10,670 bases of DNA. It comes from Methylococcaceae bacterium (lineage in GTDB: Bacteria > Pseudomonadota > Gammaproteobacteria > Methylococcales > Methylomonadaceae). The position numbers and the translations under genes are program-made. The stretch's first letter is position 1; every line of letters starts with the position of its first letter. The stretch lies in contig SXIZ01000086.1 of NCBI GenBank assembly GCA_005779525.1, forward strand, positions 1-10,670, in the 5' to 3' direction. The notes under the pieces are model-generated. The model was not told the DNA's origin and made no database searches. It was given only the letters and a program-made list of their open reading frames with translations. Positions 1-6,560 of the stretch are shown piece by piece.

Positions 1-27
1 GAAGCCGCCCACTTGGGCCTGTGCTTC
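1..27. repeat. Nested hairpin at left edge
   Basis: Outer arms GAAGC (1-5) and GCTTC (23-27) enclose inner arms GCCC (7-10) and GGGC (15-18). No T-run follows, so it is not a clear terminator on the plus strand. It could be part of a repeat or of a minus-strand reading frame that continues beyond the window. Confidence 0.35.
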
Positions 28-120
28 AATTGCTAGAGCTCGGTTTAATTCACCGCATAGTGCCCCCCTCTTTTGGCGGGGTTGATTTAAGCAATCCAGA
101 GGTATAGATTCTTGCCAGTT
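1..120 (-). other. Coding-like minus-strand open stretch, no start codon visible
   Basis: Read leftwards from 120, the minus strand stays open for 40 codons and leaves the window. The predicted residues look protein-like, with the C-terminal part reading ELNRALAIEAQAQVGGF. A TAA stop at 123-121 lies directly before it and the stretch contains no ATG, GTG or TTG start. A second minus frame just upstream (about 197-129) reads EPLNPEAMAAEETNPQEF then stop. The two could be a decayed or frameshifted gene, or an intergenic repeat that happens to be open. I do not recognise a family, and without the flanking sequence the call stays weak. Confidence 0.2.
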
Positions 121-302
121 TTAAAGTACTAAAATTCTTGGGGATTTGTTTCTTCAGCAGCCATAGCTTCTGGGTTTAAGGGTTCTTAGCTAACGTGATC
201 GGCTCTGATGAAATCCTATCTAATAGATCAATTTTATTTATCCACAGCTAAAGTATAAATCTGGGTCTAGGGTTCGATTTTTGATGTCACGGAGTGGAGG
301 TC

Positions 303-386
303 ATGTGTGCAGCGATGGGCTTATGGGTTGTAAGCAAGTTATTGCGCGCTACCGATGCTGATCTAGAGCCACTCCCGCTGAAATAA
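303..386 (+). CDS. Candidate 27-residue small ORF (leader peptide?)
   Basis: ATG at 303 is preceded by two purine-rich candidate Shine-Dalgarno sequences: GGAG at 291-294 (8 bases from the ATG) and GGAGG at 296-300 (only 2 bases). The frame runs 27 codons to TAA at 384-386 and encodes a peptide starting MCAAMGLWVV and ending LEPLPLK. It is too short for a family assignment. It lies about 140 bases before the STAS gene in the otherwise gene-free upstream region, so it could be a leader peptide of the chemosensory operon or a chance ORF. The good ribosome site is the only positive evidence. Confidence 0.22.
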   Translation: MCAAMGLWVVSKLLRATDADLEPLPLK

Positions 387-410
387 TAAATATAGGTGTG
401 CAATGAGGGT

Positions 411-437
411 AAGCCAAGTCATCTATAGATCTGGCTT
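411..437. promoter_or_regulatory. Inverted repeat in the leader of the che operon
   Basis: AAGCCA (411-416) and TGGCTT (432-437) are perfect complements and flank a perfect 10-base palindrome ATCTATAGAT (421-430). The same left arm, extended to AAGCCAA (411-417), can instead pair with TTGGCTT at 470-476, so two alternative stems compete. This may be a protein operator or an RNA switch-like leader; no factor can be named. Confidence 0.4.
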
Positions 438-452
438 TGAACCTGTACATCG

Positions 453-484
453 CCGTTTTAACGGAATCTTTGGCTTAGTATTCC
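453..484. promoter_or_regulatory. Second and third dyads before the STAS gene
   Basis: CCGTT (453-457) and AACGG (460-464) form a 12-base palindrome with a TT centre. Overlapping it, GGAAT (463-467) can pair with ATTCC (480-484). Both lie within 75 bases of the preferred STAS start at 527. Arms are short, so chance is possible, but together with the dyad at 411-437 the leader is unusually rich in symmetry. I found no convincing sigma-70 promoter pair in 1-526. Confidence 0.3.
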
Positions 485-526
485 AATGTGATGCGAATCA
501 AAACTATCGGGACGGGAGTCGAGGGC

Positions 527-820
527 ATGCAGACACTAGCGATTGAAGAAGAAATGACCATATTTACTGCCGCTCAGCAAAAATTACGTTTGCTGAGCTT
601 TTTAGAGAGCGGTGATGTACTGGAAATCGATCTGGCTAAAGTTTCGGAATTAGATACCGCCGGGTTGCAGTTGTTGATACTCGTGAAACGTGAAGCGGTC
701 AGACGCGGTAAAGCATTAAATTTTATTCTACACAGTAAAGCAATATTGGAAGTGCTGGAGCTAACTAATTTGACCAATGCTTTTGGCGATCAGGTCATAC
801 TGGCTCCAGAAGAGGCCTAA
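527..820 (+). CDS. STAS-domain protein of chemosensory operon
   Basis: A single-domain STAS protein (anti-sigma-factor-antagonist fold, STAS_2-like) of 97 residues. The hallmark loop is ELDTAGLQLL, where the Asp-Ser of SpoIIAA-type proteins is Asp-Thr; Thr is the candidate phospho-acceptor. I prefer ATG 527 because GGGAG at 514-518 is 8 bases upstream and the domain begins soon after it; a GTG at 488 would add 13 residues of no clear domain content. The stop is 4 bases from the cheA start, so translation is probably coupled. STAS proteins of this type commonly head chemosensory gene clusters, often beside a CheY, but their job is not well settled. Here no response regulator is adjacent. A cytoplasmic partner-switching or scaffold role is inference. 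Confidence 0.85.
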   Translation: MQTLAIEEEMTIFTAAQQKLRLLSFLESGDVLEIDLAKVSELDTAGLQLLILVKREAVRRGKALNFILHSKAILEVLELTNLTNAFGDQVILAPEEA

Positions 821-824
821 GGCT

Positions 825-3020
825 ATGAATTTTGATACTGAAATGCAAGCTGCGTTGCAAACTTTCATCATTGAAAGTCTCGAACTCTTGGAGCAGATTG
901 AAGAAGGGCTGCTGAGTTTAGAGTCGCTTGAGGAGACTTCCGAGCAGATCAATACCATATTTCGTGCGGCACATACGATCAAAGGCTCAGCAGGGTTGTT
1001 TGCGCTGGAGCATATTGTTGCTTTTACCCATGTGATCGAAAGCGTTCTGGATAAGTTACGAGCTGGTGAAATTACGGTGTCAGCCGCACTGATTGCTATT
1101 TTGTTGCCTTGTTGCGATCACATAACGCTACTGATACGCAATGTCGATAATGGGCACTTCGAAGCAGATAGTGCGTTGACCGCTAAGGGTAATGCGCTGT
1201 TGGCGCAAATACAACCTTTCTTAAATGCGGAATTGCCAGTTAAGCCACCGAAGGCGCGAGTAAGTGATGATCCAGGGCGAATTGAAAATCTAGGAAGTCG
1301 AGAAATTAATCACGGTAACTGGCATTTATCATTGCGTTTTGCTGAGGATTCTCTGCGTGACGGTATGGATCCGTTAGCATTTATTCGTTATTTGGCCACA
1401 CTGGGGGATATCGTACACCTCACTACGCTAAGTTCATCCATGCCAGATGCTGAAGCCATGGATGCTGAAAGCTGTTATTTAGGTTTTGAAATCACGTTAA
1501 AAAGTGCGGCCAGTAAGGCAGAAATCGAGGGTGTGTTTGAATTTGTACAAGACAATAGCACTATTCATATTTTGCCCATGAATAGTGAAGTTGAAAAATT
1601 CATTAATCTGATTAATGCGTTACCTGAAGATGAAAGCTTTTTGGGGCAAATATTAGTGAAAAGTGGCGCTTTAACTCGGCATGAGTTGGACGAAGTTTTG
1701 AAACAGCAAGCTAGCGTCTCTCCAGAAGACCATAGCACCAAACGCATGGGTGAAATTTTAGTCGAACAACACACTGTGCAAGAACCCATCGTAACTGCGG
1801 CACTCGAAAAACAAAAACAGATTAAAAGTAATAAGGCCCGCGAAAATCAGAGTATTCGTGTCGATGCCGAACGCCTCGATGCCTTGATCGATTTAATTGG
1901 CGAATTGGTTATTGCGGGTGCGGGTGTCAATTTGCAGGCCTTAGGCAGTCGCGAAACCAATCTGCAGGAAGCCAGTCATGAAATGATGCGTTTAGTTGAG
2001 CAGGTGCGAGACAGTGCTTTACAGCTGCGCATGGTTCCCATCGGAACTACGTTTAATCGTTTTCAGCGTGTGGTTCGCGATGTTAGTAACGAGCTGGGTA
2101 AAGATATTGAGTTGCTCATCACGGGTGGAGATACCGAAGTTGACAAGTCGGTCGTCGAGCAGATCAGTGATCCTTTGACCCATCTGGTGCGCAATGCGAT
2201 GGATCATGGTATCGAAACAGCCGAGCTGCGTTTGGCTCGTGGCAAACCAGCATGTGGCATCTTAAAGCTGAATGCTTACCATGCTTCAAGCACCATTATT
2301 ATTGAAGTGCAAGATGATGGCGGGGGCTTGGACCGAGATAAGATTTTGGCAAAAGGGATTGAGCGTGGATTGGTGTCACCCGGGGTTGTGATGAGCGATC
2401 AAGATGTCTTTGGGCTAATTTTTGAACCCGGTTTTTCGACAGCCGCACACGTATCGAATCTCTCTGGACGCGGCGTAGGGATGGATGTGGTTAAACGCAA
2501 CGTGGCTGCATTGCGTGGCCGAGTTGACGTGGAAAGTCAGCTGGGAGTTGGCACAACCATACGCATTCACTTGCCGCTCACGCTAGCGATTATTGACGGT
2601 TTTATGGTCGGTATCGCTCAATCAACATTTGTCATTCCCTTAGATCACATTTTGGAATGCGTTACTTTGCCCCATGGTAATGAACATCATAATTACATGG
2701 ATTTACGCGGAGAACTGCTGCCTCTAATTCATTTGCAATCAGTGTTCAACATCCCGGGTGCTGCACTGCCACGTAAAAATGTGGTGGTCGTAGAGTATGC
2801 TGAAAATAAAGCGGGTTTGATTGTCGACAGTTTGTTAGGCGAATTTCAAACTGTCATCAAGCCTCTTGGTAAATTATTTGCGCATCTTCAAGGAATTGCG
2901 GGTTCAACTATCCTCGGAAACGGCAAAGTCGCCTTGATTATCGATGTTGCCAAACTGCTAAATTTTATACAGCGTAAAAAAACATCAGTGCCGCAATTGC
3001 AGAGCTCTCCTGCTAGCTGA
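825..3020 (+). CDS. cheA: Chemotaxis sensor histidine kinase CheA
   Basis: A 731-residue CheA, which autophosphorylates and passes phosphate to response regulators under control of receptor and CheW. Order of parts: HPt domain (about 1-105) with phospho-acceptor His50 in AAHTIKGSAG; a P2-like alpha/beta domain (about 165-252); two MshEN-like motifs (272-295 and 307-330); dimerisation helices (about 340-405); an ATPase domain with N-box Asn457 in RNAMDHG, DDGGG at 497-501, FGLIFEPGFST at 529-539, GRGVGMD at 548-554 and GVGTT at 574-578; and a CheW-like P5 domain (about 588-715). All catalytic motifs look intact. ATG 825 is preferred over an upstream in-frame start at 777 because the upstream one lies inside the STAS gene, AGAGG at 811-815 precedes 825, and the HPt helix begins there. 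It lies between the STAS and receptor genes. The motif insert before the dimerisation helices is the unusual part. Confidence 0.96.
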   Translation: MNFDTEMQAALQTFIIESLELLEQIEEGLLSLESLEETSEQINTIFRAAHTIKGSAGLFALEHIVAFTHVIESVLDKLRAGEITVSAALIAILLPCCDHITLLIRNVDNGHFEADSALTAKGNALLAQIQPFLNAELPVKPPKARVSDDPGRIENLGSREINHGNWHLSLRFAEDSLRDGMDPLAFIRYLATLGDIVHLTTLSSSMPDAEAMDAESCYLGFEITLKSAASKAEIEGVFEFVQDNSTIHILPMNSEVEKFINLINALPEDESFLGQILVKSGALTRHELDEVLKQQASVSPEDHSTKRMGEILVEQHTVQEPIVTAALEKQKQIKSNKARENQSIRVDAERLDALIDLIGELVIAGAGVNLQALGSRETNLQEASHEMMRLVEQVRDSALQLRMVPIGTTFNRFQRVVRDVSNELGKDIELLITGGDTEVDKSVVEQISDPLTHLVRNAMDHGIETAELRLARGKPACGILKLNAYHASSTIIIEVQDDGGGLDRDKILAKGIERGLVSPGVVMSDQDVFGLIFEPGFSTAAHVSNLSGRGVGMDVVKRNVAALRGRVDVESQLGVGTTIRIHLPLTLAIIDGFMVGIAQSTFVIPLDHILECVTLPHGNEHHNYMDLRGELLPLIHLQSVFNIPGAALPRKNVVVVEYAENKAGLIVDSLLGEFQTVIKPLGKLFAHLQGIAGSTILGNGKVALIIDVAKLLNFIQRKKTSVPQLQSSPAS

Positions 3021-3024
3021 TTTA

Positions 3025-3042
3025 TTCAATTTTTTCAATTTT
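3025..3042. repeat. Perfect 9-bp tandem repeat between cheA and receptor gene
   Basis: TTCAATTTT occurs twice in direct succession (3025-3033 and 3034-3042) in the 39-base gap after cheA. It is followed by GGAGA (3049-3053), the ribosome site of the next gene. Probably a slippage product; no function can be inferred. Confidence 0.6.
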
Positions 3043-3059
3043 GTCTACGGAGAATCTTA

Positions 3060-6032
3060 ATGAGTGTTTTAAATCTATTTAGCAGTCGCAAACTGGTCGC
3101 CGCTGCTGAAACTTTTCAGGCGTATTTGGATACAAGTCAAAATGGAACCATATTTTTCGATGAGCACTACGTTATCACCCACACCAGTCAGATGGCGTCA
3201 CGCTTATTCTCACAATACCGTAGCGCTTTTGCCGTTGCTATGCCAGATTTTGACCCTAATAACGTCATTGGTTCATCCCTCAATCAGTTCACAGTGATAC
3301 CGCAATCCGCTTTAACAGCCTTACGGCAAAATAAACCTTGGGTGCACGTTGTTAGCATTGCCGAGGAGCAATTTCATTTCACTTTGAGTGCATTTGTAAT
3401 TCCAGATCAAGGCTTTAAAGGAGGCATGTTAGAGTTTTGGTGGGCAACCGCATATCAAAAATTGGAAATTGAGGCAAATCGTTCGGCGTCTATCGTGAAT
3501 GCCATGAGCTCTGCAGTAATGACTTGCGATAACGAGCGTAATATCACGTCGTTAAATCCCGCCGCTCGTCGTTTACTGACAGAATATCGCAGCGAGCTGG
3601 AAAAAAGCTTTTCGGGCTTTGATCCAGATAAATTGATTGGGACGAACATTGATCTCTTCCACGCCCATCCTGAAACCCAGAAACGCGTATTAGCTAACCC
3701 AGCACAAATGCCCTATGTGACGCGCATTAAGCTGTCGAATATGGCTTTCGATTTAACAACTTTTCCGTTGAAAAATAATTCAGGCGAAATCAATGGTTAT
3801 GCTGTCGAGTGGCGTAATGCTAACGCCGAAGTTGCTGCTAATCTTGAGATTGAGCGGGTTTTACAACGTATTATCAAAGGTCAATTAGACACACGGATTG
3901 AGTTGAGTAGTTTAGAAGGCGGGATACGAAATTTGGCGGAAGGCGTCAACCAAATGTTAGATAGTATCACCCAGCCGTTTAATCTTGCTACGGAGTATAT
4001 CGAGCAAATTTCTAAGGGATTTATCCCACCTAAAATTACCGAGCTCTATGACGGTGAATTCAATGTGATTAAAAACAACCTAAACACCTGTGTTGATACT
4101 TTGAACAGCTTGATTAGTGAAATGCGCTTTATGGCGGAACAACACGATTTGGGGGACATTGACGTCACTATCGATGAAAGCCATTTCCAAGGGAGTTATT
4201 TGGCGGTTGCCAAAGGGGTAAATGAGATGGTGGCAGGTCATATTGCTGTCAAGAAAAAAGCTATGAGTGTCGTGAAAGCCTTTGGTGAAGGCAATTTTGA
4301 TACACCGCTCGAACCCCTGCCCGGTAAAAAAGCCTTTATCAACGAAACCATCGAATTGGTACGCAGCAATTTAAAAGGTTTTATTGCGGACATGGCCTAC
4401 ATGAGTCAGCAGCATGATGCAGGCGATATCGATGTATTTATGAATGTTGATAAGTTTCATGGCGATTTTGGAGTAATGGCTAAAGGCGTGAATGACATGG
4501 TGGGGGGGCATATTGCCGTTAAGAAAAAAGCCATGGGTGTCGTGCAAGCCTTTGGTGAAGGTAATTTTGACACCCCGTTGGAAGCACTGCCCGGTAAAAA
4601 AGCCTTTATCAACGAAACTATAGAATTGGTGCGCAGCAATTTAAAAGGTTTTATTGCAGACATGGCCTACATGAGTCAGCAGCATGATGCGGGCGATATC
4701 GATGTGTTTATGAATGTTGACAAGTATCATGGTGATTTTGGGGTGATGGCGAAAGGCGTGAACGATATGGTGGCTGGGCATATCGCGGTTAAGAAAAAAG
4801 CGATGAATGTGGTGAAAGCGTTTGGTGAGGGCAATTTCGATGCTCCCTTTGAGCTCTTGCCAGGTAAAAAAGCGTTCATTAACGATATCATAGAGCTAGT
4901 GCGAAATAATCTAAAAGCAGTCATCGCCGATACCGACTATTTAGCCAACGCTGCAGTAGCGGGCCAGCTTAATGTGCGTGCTGAAGCCAGCAGGCATCAA
5001 GGAGATTTTCGTAAACTTGTAGAAGGTATTAATGCCAGTTTGGACGGTATTGTTTTGCCTGTAAATGAAGCTATTTCGGTGCTAAAACGGGTGGAGCAGG
5101 GCGATTTAACTCAAGCTGTCAATGGTCACTATCAAGGTCAGTTGGGGGATTTTAAAGACACTGTTAACAACACTATCAATAAGTTGTCGGAAACGATTTC
5201 TGAAGTAGTCAATGCTGCGTATCAGTTAGGTAATGCGTCTGATCAAATCAGTTCGACCTCGCAAGCGTTGTCGCAAGCATCTAGCGAACAAGCCGCGAGT
5301 GTTGAACAAACTTCATCCAGTATTGAACAGATGGCTGCGAGTATCAATCAAAATGCTGAGAATGCGAAAATTACCGATAGCATGGCGGGCAATGCTGCAA
5401 AAGAAGCTAGTGACGGTGGTGTTGCGGTGAAGCAAACTGTGGATGCCATGAAAAGTATCGCTGGCAAGATTGGCATTATTGACGATATCGCTTATCAAAC
5501 AAATATGTTGGCGCTGAATGCTGCGATTGAAGCTGCGCGGGCGGGTGACCACGGTAAAGGTTTTGCGGTGGTTGCCGCCGAAGTGCGTAAATTGGCAGAA
5601 CGCAGTCAGATCGCCGCCCAGGAAATTGTTGATTTGGCCGAAAACAGTGTCAAAACCGCCGAAACGGCTGGAAAATTACTGGATGAAATCGTACCCAGTA
5701 TCAGCAAAACTTCGGAATTGGTGCAAGAAATCACGGCAGCTTCACAAGAACAATCAATTGGTGTTTCTCAAATTAACACTGCGATGAGTCAAATGAACCA
5801 AATTACCCACCAAAATGCCTCTGCCAGTGAGGAGTTGGCGGCAACAGCGGAGGAAATGACCAGTCAGACAGAAAATTTATTGGGTCTAATGAGTTTTTTT
5901 AAAATTGATAATGGGCAAGCAGCTCGCCCCAAGCCTTATAAAATGGCTATAGAAAAAACGACTCCCAAAATTCAGCTTAACCGTAATGGCTTCGATGAAA
6001 AATACGATATGAGTAAGTTTGAGCGTTTTTGA
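3060..6032 (+). CDS. Soluble PAS-PAS-polyHAMP methyl-accepting chemotaxis protein
   Basis: A 990-residue chemoreceptor with no evident signal peptide or membrane helix, so it should be cytoplasmic. Two PAS-like domains (about 20-130 and 140-255) share the pattern FDPxxxIGxx at 64-73 and 187-196. Residues about 258-710 are a chain of roughly ten HAMP-like modules, in which 401-490 and 491-580 are nearly identical copies. The signalling domain follows (about 715-948), with the conserved hairpin tip at 807-846 (AYQTNMLALNAAIEAARAGD, then HGKGFAVVAAEVR); Asp830 replaces the usual Glu. Gln/Glu-rich methylation helices flank the tip. A linker of about 37 residues leads to a C-terminal KFERF, fitting the aromatic-x-x-aromatic CheR/CheB docking pattern. 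Start ATG 3060 has GGAGA 6 bases upstream. Layout recalls Aer2-type soluble receptors (PAS plus concatenated HAMP), some of which bind haem; ligand here is unknown. Confidence 0.95.
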   Translation: MSVLNLFSSRKLVAAAETFQAYLDTSQNGTIFFDEHYVITHTSQMASRLFSQYRSAFAVAMPDFDPNNVIGSSLNQFTVIPQSALTALRQNKPWVHVVSIAEEQFHFTLSAFVIPDQGFKGGMLEFWWATAYQKLEIEANRSASIVNAMSSAVMTCDNERNITSLNPAARRLLTEYRSELEKSFSGFDPDKLIGTNIDLFHAHPETQKRVLANPAQMPYVTRIKLSNMAFDLTTFPLKNNSGEINGYAVEWRNANAEVAANLEIERVLQRIIKGQLDTRIELSSLEGGIRNLAEGVNQMLDSITQPFNLATEYIEQISKGFIPPKITELYDGEFNVIKNNLNTCVDTLNSLISEMRFMAEQHDLGDIDVTIDESHFQGSYLAVAKGVNEMVAGHIAVKKKAMSVVKAFGEGNFDTPLEPLPGKKAFINETIELVRSNLKGFIADMAYMSQQHDAGDIDVFMNVDKFHGDFGVMAKGVNDMVGGHIAVKKKAMGVVQAFGEGNFDTPLEALPGKKAFINETIELVRSNLKGFIADMAYMSQQHDAGDIDVFMNVDKYHGDFGVMAKGVNDMVAGHIAVKKKAMNVVKAFGEGNFDAPFELLPGKKAFINDIIELVRNNLKAVIADTDYLANAAVAGQLNVRAEASRHQGDFRKLVEGINASLDGIVLPVNEAISVLKRVEQGDLTQAVNGHYQGQLGDFKDTVNNTINKLSETISEVVNAAYQLGNASDQISSTSQALSQASSEQAASVEQTSSSIEQMAASINQNAENAKITDSMAGNAAKEASDGGVAVKQTVDAMKSIAGKIGIIDDIAYQTNMLALNAAIEAARAGDHGKGFAVVAAEVRKLAERSQIAAQEIVDLAENSVKTAETAGKLLDEIVPSISKTSELVQEITAASQEQSIGVSQINTAMSQMNQITHQNASASEELAATAEEMTSQTENLLGLMSFFKIDNGQAARPKPYKMAIEKTTPKIQLNRNGFDEKYDMSKFERF
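4261..4800 (+). repeat. Tandem 270-bp di-HAMP repeat inside the receptor gene
   Basis: Two in-frame copies, 4261-4530 and 4531-4800, differ at about 28 of 270 bases by hand count (near 90 percent identity) and at 5 of 90 residues. A third partial copy continues over 4801-4920, and a more diverged half-copy precedes at about 4117-4260. Most differences are at third codon positions. Each 90-residue unit corresponds to two HAMP-like modules, one containing FGEGNFDTPLE and PGKKAFINETIE, the other containing HDAGDIDVFM and MAKGVNDMV. This indicates internal tandem duplication with selection on protein sequence. Confidence 0.93.
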
Positions 6033-6040
6033 GGCCTGTC

Positions 6041-6559
6041 ATGAATGCGATTACCCCGGCAACGTCACAGCATTTACCCGTCCCTCAGCTTGCGATGAGT
6101 CAATATCTCACTTTTATGTTGGCGGGAGAGGTTTATGCGATCGGTATATTGAATATCAAGGAGATTATTGACTATGACTATTTAACCGATGTGCCCATGA
6201 TGCCTGAGTTTGTCCGTGGCGTGATTAATCTGCGTGGCAGCGTCGTCCCGGTGATCGACTTGTTGGCGCGCTTTGATCAAGGCCATACCCAAATTGCTAA
6301 GCGTACCGGGATCGTTATTGTGGAGACAGATAGGGGCGAGGCTGCGTCGCAACCGCTGATGGGGATAATTGTGGATGCTGTGAATGAGGTGGTGGGTATT
6401 GCCGCCGAGGATATTGCCGTTCCACCCAGTTTTGGCGTGGATATTCGTCCCGAGTTTATCAGTGGTATGGTAAAAAGGAACGGTGGCTTTATTGTAGTGT
6501 TGAATGTCGAAACGTTGCTATCGATTGAGGAAATGATTAGTCTGAGTATAGCCAAATGA
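6041..6559 (+). CDS. cheW: Chemotaxis adaptor protein CheW
   Basis: A 172-residue CheW, the cytoplasmic adaptor that couples receptor tips to CheA in the signalling array. It shows the family opening (SQYLTFMLAGEVYAIGILNIKEI split over two strands), the core VRGVINLRGSVVPVIDL, and the second half with GIIVDAVNEVV and FISGMVKRNGGFIVVLNV. Length is normal for the family. ATG 6041 is preferred to a TTG at 6029 because GAGG (6031-6034) lies 6 bases before it. The gene starts 9 bases after the receptor stop and ends one base before the next ORF, so it is co-expressed with both. A CheV is excluded because no receiver domain follows. Confidence 0.95.
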   Translation: MNAITPATSQHLPVPQLAMSQYLTFMLAGEVYAIGILNIKEIIDYDYLTDVPMMPEFVRGVINLRGSVVPVIDLLARFDQGHTQIAKRTGIVIVETDRGEAASQPLMGIIVDAVNEVVGIAAEDIAVPPSFGVDIRPEFISGMVKRNGGFIVVLNVETLLSIEEMISLSIAK

Positions 6560-6560
6560 C

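Noticed and set aside
61..87. Terminator at CCCC...GGGG followed by TTGATTT
   Set aside because: The stem is only about 4 bp with a 10-base loop and the T-run is interrupted; no gene end is evident upstream on this strand.
331..358. FliA (sigma-28) type promoter, TAAG then ACCGATGC
   Set aside because: Spacing is 16 rather than 15 and both boxes deviate; it also lies inside the candidate small ORF.
488..526. Upstream GTG start for the STAS protein
   Set aside because: ATG 527 has a well-spaced GGGAG and begins near the domain; the 13 extra residues look unstructured.
4117..4920. CRISPR-like or mobile-element repeat
   Set aside because: The 270-bp repeats are in frame, contiguous and encode conserved HAMP-like modules; there are no spacers or terminal inverted repeats.
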